NCBI GenBank assembly: GCA_030373325.1
Contig: JAUCZB010000002.1
Span: 124,001-188,000 of the forward strand
Source of the DNA: Cyanobium sp. CZS25K
Lineage (GTDB): Bacteria; Cyanobacteriota; Cyanobacteriia; PCC-6307; Cyanobiaceae
DNA: 64,000 nucleotides
Direction: 5' to 3'
Position 1 is the stretch's first letter. Each line of letters begins with the position of its first letter. The notes beneath the pieces were generated by a model. It was not told where the DNA came from, made no database searches, and worked only from the letters and a program-made list of their open reading frames with translations. Below, piece by piece: positions 7,420-15,886 of this stretch. The translations under genes and the position numbers were made by a program.

Positions 7420-8601
7420 GTGCCTCCCACCGTCAGCAGCACCCACAGGCTCGCTCTGGATCCGATCGCCACCCCCGAGCGTCTGCTCCTGGGTCCTGGG
7501 CCGTCCAACGCCCACCCCACGGTGCTGCAGGCCCTGGCCCGGATGCCGATCGGCCACCTGGATCCCCTCTACATCGAACTGATGGGTGAGGTGCAGGAGC
7601 TGCTCCGCTACGCCTGGCAGACCGACAACCGGCTGACCATCCCGATGAGCGGCACCGGAAGTGCCGCCATGGAAGCCACCCTGGCCAACACCATCGAGCC
7701 TGGAGACAAGGTGCTGGTGGCGGTGATGGGCTATTTCGGCCAGCGGCTGGTCGACATGGCCGGCCGCTACCGGGCCGACGTCGTCACGATCGAGCGGCCC
7801 TGGGGCGAGGCTTTCGATCTGACCGAGATCGAGGCGGCCCTGATCGCCCACAAGCCCGCCATCCTGGCGATGGTCCACGCCGAAACCTCCACGGGCGTAT
7901 GTCAGCCGATGGAGGGCATCGGCGAACTCTGCCGGCGTCACGACTGCCTGCTTCTCCTCGACACGGTCACCTCCCTGGGGGCGGTGCCGCTGCACATCGA
8001 TGCCTGGCAGGTGGATCTGGCCTACAGCTGCAGCCAGAAGGGGCTCAGCTGCCCGCCCGGCCTCGGCCCCTTCACCATGGGTCCGAGGGCTGAGGCGAAG
8101 CTGGCCGCCCGCTCCGGCAAGGTGCCCAACTGGTACCTCGATGTGTCCCTGCTCAACAAGTACTGGGGCAGCGACCGGGTGTACCACCACACCGCGCCGG
8201 TCAACATGAACTTCGGCATGCGCGAAGCCCTGCGGCTTCTGGCCGAGGAAGGGCTGGAGGCCGCCTGGGCACGCCATCGCAGCAATGCGGAACGCCTCTG
8301 GGCCGGTCTGGAGCGCCTGGGCCTCGAGCTGCACGTCAGCGAACCCCTGCGCCTGCCCACCCTCACCACCGTCCGCATCCCGGAGGGTGTCGACGGCAAG
8401 GCGTTCAGCCGCCACCTGCTCGATCACTTCGGCATCGAGGTGGGTGGGGGTCTCGGAGATCTGGCCGGCAAAGTGTGGCGGATCGGGCTGATGGGGTACA
8501 ACAGCACCCCGGAGAATGTCGATCGCCTGCTCGCCATCTTCGAGAGCGAACTGCCCGCCTTCCGGTCTTCACCGGCGGCCGTGGCGGCCGCCATCGCCTG
8601 A
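7420..8601 (+). CDS. Serine-pyruvate / alanine-glyoxylate aminotransferase family (class V)
   Basis: A PLP-dependent class V aminotransferase that would convert glyoxylate to glycine with alanine or serine as donor, a photorespiratory step. Landmarks are LLLGPGPSNAHP near the start, the substrate/cofactor loop MSGTGSAAMEA, LLLDTVTSLGAVPL (the PLP-ring Asp) and the Schiff-base lysine in YSCSQKGLSCPPGLG. The 393-residue length from the GTG at 7420 is typical; an in-frame TTG at 7405 would add five residues, and neither start has a clear ribosome site. It ends one base before the convergent tadA stop. The exact amino donor is not readable from the sequence. Confidence 0.88.
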   Translation: MPPTVSSTHRLALDPIATPERLLLGPGPSNAHPTVLQALARMPIGHLDPLYIELMGEVQELLRYAWQTDNRLTIPMSGTGSAAMEATLANTIEPGDKVLVAVMGYFGQRLVDMAGRYRADVVTIERPWGEAFDLTEIEAALIAHKPAILAMVHAETSTGVCQPMEGIGELCRRHDCLLLLDTVTSLGAVPLHIDAWQVDLAYSCSQKGLSCPPGLGPFTMGPRAEAKLAARSGKVPNWYLDVSLLNKYWGSDRVYHHTAPVNMNFGMREALRLLAEEGLEAAWARHRSNAERLWAGLERLGLELHVSEPLRLPTLTTVRIPEGVDGKAFSRHLLDHFGIEVGGGLGDLAGKVWRIGLMGYNSTPENVDRLLAIFESELPAFRSSPAAVAAAIA

Positions 8602-8602
8602 G

Positions 8603-9112
8603 TCAGCTCTGGGGCCTGGCGTCCTCCCCGCTCCCGCTTCTCTGGCGGGCCAGGCGCCGGCGACGGAACCACGCCTCCAGTTGTTCGCCGGCCCGCTCCC
8701 CGCGGAGGCCTCCCTTCACCACCATGTGGTGGTGGGCACTGGGGTGGCTGGAGAGATCCAGGCTGCCGCCGAGGGCGCCACGCTTGGGATCGGGCGCGGC
8801 GTAGATCACCGTGCCCACCCGTGCCTGGATCAGGGCGCCGGCGCACATGGGACAGGGCTCGAGGGTCACCAGCAGGGTGCAGCCATTGAAGCGCCAGTCG
8901 CCCCGCACAGAGGCGGCCCGGCGCAGGGCCAGCAGTTCGGCGTGCCCCAGGGGATCGGCCCCCCGGTGGCGCCGGTTGCTGCCCCAGCCCAGGCAGCGGC
9001 CGGCCTCATCCAGCAGGGCGGCCGCCACCGGGATCTCGCCACGGGCCCCGACCGCCTCGGCGAGCCGCAGCAGCCGGTCCATCCACAGCAGGTTGACGGC
9101 GTCGCTCACCAT
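8603..9112 (-). CDS. tadA: tRNA-specific adenosine deaminase TadA
   Basis: TadA deaminates A34 of tRNA-Arg(ACG) to inosine and is usually essential. The 169-residue product has the zinc-binding deaminase motifs: HAE at residues 57-59 (Zn ligand His57, proton-shuttle Glu59) and PCPMC with ligands Cys87 and Cys90. The C-terminal HHHMVVKGGLRGERAGEQLEAWFRRRR is the usual RNA-contacting end. A purine-rich AAGGGGG lies just before the ATG. It diverges from the PLP decarboxylase gene across 41 bases that contain the palindrome CCTCCGGAGG. Confidence 0.93.
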   Translation of the reverse strand: MVSDAVNLLWMDRLLRLAEAVGARGEIPVAAALLDEAGRCLGWGSNRRHRGADPLGHAELLALRRAASVRGDWRFNGCTLLVTLEPCPMCAGALIQARVGTVIYAAPDPKRGALGGSLDLSSHPSAHHHMVVKGGLRGERAGEQLEAWFRRRRLARQRSGSGEDARPQS

Positions 9113-9153
9113 CGCCCCCTTCTAGCCATCCCTCCGGAGGGGCAAGCGGCAGA

Positions 9154-10611
9154 ATGCCGAAGCCCCCACTTTCGCCGTTGGCCAGCGTCCCCCCCGCCCA
9201 GCGGCTGCCGCCTCCCCACCGGGAGTGTGGGTCCTTTGCGGATCCGTTTCAGGTGGATCCGGCCCTCGAGGCCTTCCTGCAGCAGGCGGCCGGTCTGCTC
9301 TGCCGCTGGCTGGGACAGGCCGGCCATGGCACGCCCCTGCCCGGGCTGAGCGTGTTGCCGATGGTGGAACCGGAGCCGGCGGGACTCGGTTCCGAGCGCC
9401 TGCTGGCCGATCTCCAGCTGGTGATGGAAGGGGCCTACAACCCCAACCATCCCGGTGCCATGGCCCATCTCGATCCCCCGCCCCTGTCGGCCTCGATCGT
9501 GGCCGACCTGATCTGTGCCGGCCTCAACAACAACCTGCTGGCCGAAGAGCTCTCCCCCAGCCTCAGCCGGCTGGAGCGGGCCCTGTGCGCCTGGATGGCC
9601 GGCCGCCTGGGGCTGCCTGAGGGTGCCGGGGGCGTGGCCGCCAGCGGCGGCAGCCTCAGCAACCTGATGGCCCTGGTCACGGCCCGTCATCGCCAGGGTC
9701 TGGCCTGCCGAGGCGACGCGGTGGTGCTCTGCAGCGAGGAGGCGCACGTATCGCTGATGAAGGCCATGGCCGTGATGGGCCTGCCTGCCGAGGCCCTGGT
9801 CAAATTGCCGGTCACGGCGGGCGGCAGCCTGGAACCGCTGGCCCTGGAGGAGCGGCTGGCCCGGCTCGATCGGGCCAGCATCCCCGTGATCGCCGTGGTG
9901 GCCACCACCGGCACGACCGTGCGGGGCGCCCTCGACCCCCTGGAGCCCATCGCCGCCCTCTGCCGCCGCTACGGCCACTGGCTGCACGTGGATGGGGCCA
10001 TCGGGGCGATCTTCGCCTTCAGCGAACGGCTACGGCCCCAGCTGGGCGGCCTGGGGCTGGCCGACTCGATCACGGTCAACCCCCAGAAACTGCTGGGCAT
10101 CACCAAGACCTCCTCGCTGCTGCTGCTGGCCCACCCCCGCCACCTGCAGCAGGCCTTCTCCACCGGCCTGCCCTACATGGAGCCCAGCTGGGGCGGCGGC
10201 CACCAGGGGGAGGCCGGTCTGCAGGGCACCAGGCCCGGGGAGATCCTCAAGCTCTGGCTGGGACTGCGCCAGCTCGGTCTGGAGGGGATGGCCGCCCTCC
10301 TCGATGGGGCCCTGGCGCGCCGCGCCGAACTGGAGCGGCGGCTGCGGGCCCTCGGCGGCCTGACCCTCTGCAGCGGTCCCCTGCATCTGCTCGCCTTCCG
10401 GCCCCAGGGTGGCGATGGGCCAGCCGCCGAACGCTGGAGCGCCGCCACCCGTACGGCCCTGCTGGGGGAGCAGTTGATGCTCTCGCGGCCCCTCTACCGG
10501 GGCCATCACCACCTCAAGGCGGTGCTGGGCAACCCGCACACGGCCAGTGCCCACCTCGAGCGGCTGGCCCTGGTGGTGCAGCAGAGTCTGGCGGGCCCCT
10601 CCGATTCCTGA
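9154..10611 (+). CDS. PLP-dependent group II amino-acid decarboxylase
   Basis: A 485-residue member of the glutamate/aromatic/diaminobutyrate decarboxylase superfamily. Visible motifs are NPNHPGAMAHLDPPP (about 107-121), a glycine-rich cofactor region ASGGSLSNLMALV (about 168-180), HVDGAIGAIFAFSE (about 278-291, the PLP-nitrogen Asp) and the Schiff-base region DSITVNPQKLLGITKTSSLLLL, where the lysine of NPQK replaces the commoner HK. This NPQK form is, from memory, usual in cyanobacterial homologues, often named L-2,4-diaminobutyrate decarboxylase; the substrate cannot be settled by reading. A GGAGGGG lies at 9136-9142. A 67-residue membrane protein follows 4 bases downstream. Confidence 0.85.
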   Translation: MPKPPLSPLASVPPAQRLPPPHRECGSFADPFQVDPALEAFLQQAAGLLCRWLGQAGHGTPLPGLSVLPMVEPEPAGLGSERLLADLQLVMEGAYNPNHPGAMAHLDPPPLSASIVADLICAGLNNNLLAEELSPSLSRLERALCAWMAGRLGLPEGAGGVAASGGSLSNLMALVTARHRQGLACRGDAVVLCSEEAHVSLMKAMAVMGLPAEALVKLPVTAGGSLEPLALEERLARLDRASIPVIAVVATTGTTVRGALDPLEPIAALCRRYGHWLHVDGAIGAIFAFSERLRPQLGGLGLADSITVNPQKLLGITKTSSLLLLAHPRHLQQAFSTGLPYMEPSWGGGHQGEAGLQGTRPGEILKLWLGLRQLGLEGMAALLDGALARRAELERRLRALGGLTLCSGPLHLLAFRPQGGDGPAAERWSAATRTALLGEQLMLSRPLYRGHHHLKAVLGNPHTASAHLERLALVVQQSLAGPSDS

Positions 10612-10615
10612 ACCG

Positions 10616-10819
10616 ATGCCTGAACCCACGAAGGAGCGTCGCGGCAAGTGGGTGGCCGTCCTCACCGGGGCCCTCTCGATCCTGATCGGCGTGGCCTATC
10701 TGGTGCTGATCACCGTGCTGGATTCCCGCGGTCCCCTTCGGCCGCCGCCCCCCGAGGCCCTGGGCGTGGTGGCAACCGCCGGGCCTGCCGTTGCTGCAGA
10801 GGTTCCACCACCCGGTTGA
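10616..10819 (+). CDS. Small single-pass membrane protein, unknown
   Basis: A 67-residue protein starting MPEPTKERRGKWVAV, 4 bases after the decarboxylase stop and so probably in its operon. It has one clear transmembrane segment (about residues 12-33, VAVLTGALSILIGVAYLVLI), then DSRGPLRPPPPEALGV and an Ala/Pro tail. I recall this short pattern as conserved in picocyanobacteria, but it has no known role. Its last 110 bases overlap the 3' end of the GTPase gene on the other strand, an unusually long convergent overlap; the GTPase C-terminus there is low-complexity (Arg/Pro/Gly). Confidence 0.6.
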   Translation: MPEPTKERRGKWVAVLTGALSILIGVAYLVLITVLDSRGPLRPPPPEALGVVATAGPAVAAEVPPPG

Positions 10820-12305
10820 GGGCCGTGTCCAGGAAGCTGCGCAGCATCCCCTCCCGCTTGTTGAGGTCGTACTCACGCTGCAGGACCTCCTGCAGCCCCC
10901 CATCGCCCCAGTCCTGGTTCTGGCGGAAGTAGGTGATGAAGCTGCGCCCCGCCACCCGCGTCAGCCAGGCCGCGCTCACGGCCTGAACCGCCCGGCTGAC
11001 CACCAGGGCGGGGAGACTGAGGCTCAGGGCCGAGGTGATCAGACCCACTCCCCCCTTGACCAGTCCGAGCCCCGCCAGGGTCCGGCCCACCGAGAGGGCC
11101 AGATCCTGGGCGGTCTCGCGGCTGAGGCTGACGCCGTAGACGCGGCCGATCTCCACCACCATCTGGGCGTTCACCGCGGCGGTGGCGAGCAGGTCGACGC
11201 CCGGCAGCGGGGTCACCATGACCACCCCGGCGCCGATCCACATGAACCGATCGACGCTGGCGCCGGCATCGCTGCGTCGTTGCCGATCCAGCAGATCCCG
11301 GCTGGCCTGGCTGAGGCGGCGACACTGGAGCAGCAGGTTGTCGGCGATCAGCTCCTCCCCGTCGGCATGGAGGACAGCCGCGATCCGGCGCACCAGGGCC
11401 TCCAGCTCCGGCGCCGGCTGTAACGGGCGGCCACCCGGCATCGGCACGCTCTGGGGGGCCGCGCTGGCGGGAATCACATCCTCCGGGGCAAGGCGTCCGG
11501 CGCAGCGTTGCCGCAGCAGGGCCAGCAGCCGCCGCTCCTCCTCCTCGCCGCGCAGATCGCACTTGTTGAGCACCAGCAGCAGGCGCTTGCCCAGTCCCGC
11601 CAGGGCCTCGAACACCTCCAGCTCACTGGCGCGCAGATCGCCGTCGAGCACCAGCAGCAGCAGGTCGGCCCGGGCGGCCAGTCCCCGCGCCAGTCGCTCC
11701 CGCTCCCGGCCCTGGCGACCCGCTTCGAGAATGCCCGGGGTGTCCTCCAGGATCACGGCCCGTGGCAGATCCCGCAGCCGCAGCCGGTAGCGGCTGGCGG
11801 TGGTGGTCGAGCCCATCGGGGCGCCCACCTCCCCCACCACCTCCTGCAGCAGGGCGCGGATGAGGGAGGTCTTGCCCGCCGAGCCGGTGCCGAACACCAC
11901 GATCACCAGGTCGCCCCGCTCCAGTTCCGCCTCCATCCGCTGGCGTTCCTGGCGCAGGGCTTCGCGCTCCACCGCATCGCGCACCTGCTCCAGCGTCCGG
12001 TCGATGGCGCCGAGGTTGCGCTGGGCCGCCTCCCGGCGGCTGGAGGGCACCGCGGCCATGGGCGGCTTCCGGGTCCCCGTGGCGCCGTCGCGCCGCCAGC
12101 TCCGCAGCCACGGCCAGCCCACCTGGGCCACCGCCACCAGCAGGGCCACCAGCAGGACCAGCATCAGCGGGCCCACCATCCAGTAGGGAAGCCAGGTGCT
12201 CAGGGTCCACTGCAGCTGCTGGATCGCCTGCAGCACCATTCCCAGCACCACCAGCGCCAGCAGACCCAGCAGGATCCAGATCCAGAGGCGTCGGGGCAGC
12301 TTCAT
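10710..12305 (-). CDS. Membrane-anchored GTPase with C-terminal DUF697/YcjF-like domain
   Basis: A 531-residue protein. Two N-terminal membrane helices (about 8-28 and 45-65) are followed by a helical linker and a Ras/Era-type G domain: G1 GTGSAGKTS (139-147), G3 DTPG (188-191), G4 NKCD (247-250). The C-terminal third (about 330-480) has the hydrophobic Gly-rich helices of the DUF697 family (VTPLPGVDLLATAAVNAQMV and onward), seen in YcjF-type and dynamin-neighbouring GTPases. Its ATG overlaps the FHA-PBP stop (ATGA), making it last in the operon bioY-lspA-PBP-GTPase. This suggests an envelope or division-related role, by context only. Confidence 0.8.
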   Translation of the reverse strand: MKLPRRLWIWILLGLLALVVLGMVLQAIQQLQWTLSTWLPYWMVGPLMLVLLVALLVAVAQVGWPWLRSWRRDGATGTRKPPMAAVPSSRREAAQRNLGAIDRTLEQVRDAVEREALRQERQRMEAELERGDLVIVVFGTGSAGKTSLIRALLQEVVGEVGAPMGSTTTASRYRLRLRDLPRAVILEDTPGILEAGRQGRERERLARGLAARADLLLLVLDGDLRASELEVFEALAGLGKRLLLVLNKCDLRGEEEERRLLALLRQRCAGRLAPEDVIPASAAPQSVPMPGGRPLQPAPELEALVRRIAAVLHADGEELIADNLLLQCRRLSQASRDLLDRQRRSDAGASVDRFMWIGAGVVMVTPLPGVDLLATAAVNAQMVVEIGRVYGVSLSRETAQDLALSVGRTLAGLGLVKGGVGLITSALSLSLPALVVSRAVQAVSAAWLTRVAGRSFITYFRQNQDWGDGGLQEVLQREYDLNKREGMLRSFLDTALNRVVEPLQQRQARRLPPRPGPRGAAAEGDRGNPAR

Positions 12306-14494
12306 GACCCCGGTGGGGCGGAGCGCACGATCTCCCCGAACAGCGAGGCCGCCAGGGCGCTGCTGGCGGCGGTGGGGCCGTTGTCATCGTTGCCGAGCCA
12401 GATGCCGATCACCCACTGGCGCCGGGGGGCATAGCCCACGAACAGCAGATCCCGACCCTCGTTGGTGGTGCCGGTCTTGCCCCAGCTGCCCGGGCCCACG
12501 TAGGCGGCGCTGCCGGTGCCGCCGCTGACCACGGCTTCCAGCAGGGTTCGCATCGCCTTCGCGGTGGCGGGGGTCATCACCCGGCGTCCGGGGTTGGTGA
12601 CGGTCCTGGCGCTGCCGGAGGCGGCCCGGCAGTCGGCCCCGCCCCGGCCCCCCGAAGCCTGGGTGGCCGGACAGGCCTCCGCATCGGTGAGCCTCCGGAT
12701 CGTGGTGGGTGCTCGCCAGAGACCATCGGCGGCGACGGTGGCATAGGCCGCCGTGAGCTCCAGCAGGGTCACCTCGCTCTGGCCGAGGACCAGGCCCGGC
12801 ACCGGGGCCAGGGGGCTGGTGAAGCCCAGATCCCGGCCCTTGCGCACCAGGGCGTCCAGGCCATCTTTTCGGGCCAGGCGCAGGGCGGCGGTGTTGCTGC
12901 TGATCGCCAGGGCCTGGCGCAGGCTGAGGCTGCCGCCACAGCCGCTGCTGAAGTGCTGGCCGCCCCAGTTGAGTGGGCCGCAGCCGATCCGGTCTCCGGG
13001 CCGGGCGCCCCGCTCCAGGGCGACGACGTAGGGCACCAGCTTGAAGGTGCTGCCGGGCTGACGCAGGGCCATCGAGGCCCGGTTGAACTGGCTCTGCAGG
13101 TAGTCCCGGCCACCGACAACCGCGCGGATCCCGCCCGTGCGGCTGTCGAGCACCACCACCGCCCCCTGGCTCACCCCCAGGGATCGACTGGCATCGAGGC
13201 GCTGGCGCAACAGCAGCTCGACCCGCTCCTGCAGCAGCGGATCGAGGTGGGTGTCGATGAGGAAGTTGCCTTCGGCGGCCACCTCCTTGCCCACCAGGTT
13301 CTCCAGATCGCGGCGCACCTGGTCGGTGTAGAAGGGCGCCCCCCGCTGCTGGCTCGAGCGGCAGGCGTCCGGTGCCAGCCGGATCGGCTGGCGACGGGCG
13401 CGCCGGGCCCGGTCGGCGGCGACCCGGTTGGAGGCGGCCATCTTGTCGAGCACCTGATTGCGGGAGGCCAGGGCCGCCGCCGGATCGAGGCAGGGGTCGT
13501 AGCCGTTCGGGGAAGGGAGCAGGCCCACCAGCAGGGCGGCCTCTTCGAGATTCAGGCTCGCGGCCGGCCGCCCGAAGAAGCGCCGGGAGGCATCCTCGAA
13601 CCCCCAGACGGCGCCGAGATACACCCGGTTGAGGTAGCTCAGCAGCAGCTCCTGCTTGCTGAACCGGGCCTCCAGCTGCAGGGCCACCAGCAGCTCGCGC
13701 CATTTGCGGCCCAGGGTTTCCCCCTGCCCCACCTGTTCCGGGTAAAGGCTGCGGGCGATCTGCTGGGTCAGGGTGCTGCCGCCCTCGAGCACCCGGCCGC
13801 CGAGCAGGTTGGTCAGCAGGGCCCGGGCGGTACCGATCGGGTCCACGCCCGGATGCCACCAGAACCGGTTGTCCTCACTGGCCAGCAGCGCATCGATCAG
13901 AACCGTGGGATAGGCGTTCAGGTCCGCCAGTTCACGCCGCTTGCGATCCGTCACGGACGCCACCGGCCGATCGTTGCGGTCGTAAAGGAGCAGGGGCCCC
14001 CGCACCGTCGCCAGGCCGCCGCGGGTGGGCACCTGCAGCAGGGAGAGGGCCAGCAGCAGGCTGCCGGCCCCGGCCACGGCCGCCGCCCCCCGGGCGCCCC
14101 AGCGGCCCAGCCAGGCCCGGCGGCTGGTGCCTTCGGGGCTGAACAGGAGCGTGGGCAGATCCTCCTGATCGGCGGGTCCGAAGCGCACCCGATCCCCCTG
14201 GCGAAGCACCAGCTCCCGCACCCTGCGCCCCTGCCACCAGAGCCCATTGGTGGAGCCGGTGTCCGTCAACAGCCACTGGCCGCCGTGCTTCTCCAGCAGG
14301 GCATGGTGGCGGCTGACCGCCGTGTGGTCGATGACGATGGTGTTGTCGGCGGAGCGGCCGATCCGATAGAGGCTGCCGTGCAGGGGATGGCTCAGCTCGC
14401 TCAGGCCGGGCCGCAGCACCTTGAGCTGGAGACCTGCGGTGGCGCGGCCGGGGCGCCGCCTCCGCTCCAGCCCTTCAAGGATGGCGGTCGGCAT
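12302..14494 (-). CDS. Class A penicillin-binding protein with N-terminal FHA domain
   Basis: A bifunctional peptidoglycan synthase of 730 residues. It opens with a cytoplasmic FHA phosphothreonine-binding domain (about 20-120; YRIGRSADN, VSRHHALLEKHGG, DTGSTNGLWW), then one membrane helix (about 135-155). The GT51 glycosyltransferase follows (catalytic Glu in ASEDNRFWWHPGVDP, then GGSTLTQQIARSLYPEQ), then the transpeptidase with SxxK in QPGSTFK, SSN in ISSNTAALRLA and KTG in WGKTGTTNEG. The start is the ATG at 14494; longer in-frame upstream sequence is antisense to lspA coding and was rejected. It overlaps lspA by 20 bases and the GTPase by 4. The FHA domain implies control by Ser/Thr phosphorylation. 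Confidence 0.9.
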   Translation of the reverse strand: MPTAILEGLERRRRPGRATAGLQLKVLRPGLSELSHPLHGSLYRIGRSADNTIVIDHTAVSRHHALLEKHGGQWLLTDTGSTNGLWWQGRRVRELVLRQGDRVRFGPADQEDLPTLLFSPEGTSRRAWLGRWGARGAAAVAGAGSLLLALSLLQVPTRGGLATVRGPLLLYDRNDRPVASVTDRKRRELADLNAYPTVLIDALLASEDNRFWWHPGVDPIGTARALLTNLLGGRVLEGGSTLTQQIARSLYPEQVGQGETLGRKWRELLVALQLEARFSKQELLLSYLNRVYLGAVWGFEDASRRFFGRPAASLNLEEAALLVGLLPSPNGYDPCLDPAAALASRNQVLDKMAASNRVAADRARRARRQPIRLAPDACRSSQQRGAPFYTDQVRRDLENLVGKEVAAEGNFLIDTHLDPLLQERVELLLRQRLDASRSLGVSQGAVVVLDSRTGGIRAVVGGRDYLQSQFNRASMALRQPGSTFKLVPYVVALERGARPGDRIGCGPLNWGGQHFSSGCGGSLSLRQALAISSNTAALRLARKDGLDALVRKGRDLGFTSPLAPVPGLVLGQSEVTLLELTAAYATVAADGLWRAPTTIRRLTDAEACPATQASGGRGGADCRAASGSARTVTNPGRRVMTPATAKAMRTLLEAVVSGGTGSAAYVGPGSWGKTGTTNEGRDLLFVGYAPRRQWVIGIWLGNDDNGPTAASSALAASLFGEIVRSAPPGS

Positions 14495-14954
14495 GGGGTC
14501 GCAGCAGGTCGATGAGGAAGCAGGCCACGGCCAGGTTGATGGCCACGTCGGCGAGATTGAAGATCGGGAAGTGGATCGGCACGAACTCCAGGAAGTCGAC
14601 CACGGCGCCATAGCGCCAGCGGTCGATGCCGTTGCCCAGGGCCCCCCCGAGCAACAGCCCCAGGGCCAGTCCGTTCCAGAGACCGACGGGAGGTCGCCAC
14701 AGGATCCAGACCAGCAGGCCCAGACTGACCAGGGCGCTCACCAGAGCCAGCTGGTTCGGCGCCCCGGTGAACAGACTGAAAGCGGCACCGGAGTTGCTGA
14801 CGCGCTGCAACTGCAGCAGACCTGGAAGCAGCGGCTGGATGCTGCCGCTGGCCAGCTGGTCGAGGGCCCAGCGTTTGCTGAGCTGATCCAGCAGCACCGC
14901 GAGGGCCGCCAGCAGCAGCGTGCCGATCCGCCGGCGAAGCGATCGGGTGATCAC
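14475..14954 (-). CDS. lspA: Lipoprotein signal peptidase (signal peptidase II)
   Basis: LspA is the membrane aspartyl protease that removes signal peptides from diacylglyceryl-modified prolipoproteins. The 159-residue product has four membrane helices and the two catalytic aspartate regions GNGIDRWRYGAVVDFLEF and FNLADVAIN, plus the early LLDQLSKRWAL motif. The GTG start at 14954 overlaps the bioY stop by 4 bases (GTGA) and gives the normal family length; the much longer open frame upstream is antisense-like extension through bioY. The 3' end overlaps the FHA-PBP start by 20 bases, so the four genes form one unit. Confidence 0.93.
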   Translation of the reverse strand: MITRSLRRRIGTLLLAALAVLLDQLSKRWALDQLASGSIQPLLPGLLQLQRVSNSGAAFSLFTGAPNQLALVSALVSLGLLVWILWRPPVGLWNGLALGLLLGGALGNGIDRWRYGAVVDFLEFVPIHFPIFNLADVAINLAVACFLIDLLRPHADRHP

Positions 14955-15532
14955 GAGGTCACCAGCAGCAGACGGCGCAACAACCAGGCCAGGAGGCCGG
15001 CGGCGCAGCAGAGCAGCAACTGGGGCAGCAGGGCCAGGCTGTAGCCCACCATCAGCGGCAGGGTGGCATCTCCCCAGCGTCCGGCCAGGCTGCCCAGCAG
15101 CAGGTTGGCGAGGCCGCAGAGATGCAGCACCAACAGTCCGATGGCGGCCGCTCCGGCGAGGGTGAGCGGATCGTCCATGCCCTGCTGGCGTGCCAGCTTC
15201 CCGGTGATCCAGGCGGCCGGAAGGAAGCCCGCCAGATAGCCGAAGCCAGGATCGAGCAGATAACCGATTCCTCCCCCCTCGTGGAAGACCGGCAGCTGGA
15301 ACAGACCGACACTGAGATAGGCCACAGCCGCCAGGGTGGCACTGCGCGGTCCGCAGACCAGGGCGGTCAGCAGCAGGGCCGGCACCTGAAGGGTGATGCC
15401 AAGCGGCCGCAGGCCCCAGGCACCTGCCTCGTGGACCGGAAAGGCCGCCGGTACCAGTCCGCCGACGAGGATGAGGAGAAGGCCGGCAATCGCTCCGCTC
15501 CAGGTGGCAAGGGCCCGCAATGAACCGTCCAT
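14951..15532 (-). CDS. bioY: Biotin transporter BioY (ECF S component)
   Basis: BioY is the biotin-binding membrane subunit of an energy-coupling-factor transporter; it can act with a shared EcfAAT module or alone. The 193-residue product has six hydrophobic segments and family motifs PLGITLQVPALLLTALVCGPR (helix 2-3), YLSVGLFQLPVF, GGIGYLLDPGFGYLAGFLPAAW and HLCGLANL. The start chosen is the ATG at 15532 (MDGSLRALATW); upstream in-frame sequence is basic and not family-like. No bioMN genes adjoin it. It heads the leftward operon into lspA, the FHA-PBP and the GTPase. Confidence 0.88.
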   Translation of the reverse strand: MDGSLRALATWSGAIAGLLLILVGGLVPAAFPVHEAGAWGLRPLGITLQVPALLLTALVCGPRSATLAAVAYLSVGLFQLPVFHEGGGIGYLLDPGFGYLAGFLPAAWITGKLARQQGMDDPLTLAGAAAIGLLVLHLCGLANLLLGSLAGRWGDATLPLMVGYSLALLPQLLLCCAAGLLAWLLRRLLLVTS

Positions 15533-15601
15533 GGCTGCTGCCCATCCTGCTGCAGCTAGGTTCGGCTGAGAAGGGCCAGGAGCCCGCGGAGCCCCGTACC
15601 G

Positions 15602-15886
15602 ATGCCGGATCTCACCCCCATCGACCCCCCACCAGCGGAGCAGGTGCCGGCGCCGGCCCCACCGGCGACGATCCATCTGGGCGATGCCGTGCGGCTGCGG
15701 CAGCCCCTGCGCTACCTCAAGACCGCCGATCCGATGCCGATGCTGCGTCCGCCCGACCTGGTGGATCCAGGCGAGGTGGGGCGTGTGGTGGAGATCCGGG
15801 CCTTGGAGCTCAGGGCCATCCGCTTCCGACGCGGGACCTTCCTGATCGACACGACCGACCTGGAACCGGCCCCTACCGACGGCTGA
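15602..15886 (+). CDS. CRR42-like (DUF3148) NDH-1 complex assembly protein
   Basis: A 94-residue protein with a Pro-rich N-terminus (1-22) and a compact beta-rich core. The core contains VRLRQPLRYLKTADPMPMLRPP (about 30-51), then GEVGRVVEIRALELRAIRFRRGTFLID. This matches what I remember of the cyanobacterial/plastid family named after CHLORORESPIRATORY REDUCTION 42, needed for assembly of the NAD(P)H dehydrogenase-like complex in plants; the role in cyanobacteria is inferred. It diverges from bioY (69-base gap) and its end overlaps the stop of the leftward M16 gene by 14 bases. Confidence 0.7.
   Translation: MPDLTPIDPPPAEQVPAPAPPATIHLGDAVRLRQPLRYLKTADPMPMLRPPDLVDPGEVGRVVEIRALELRAIRFRRGTFLIDTTDLEPAPTDG

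Noticed and set aside
7281..7520. Small minus-strand ORF across the apcF end
   Set aside because: Arg/Gly-rich shadow of apcF and the aminotransferase start.
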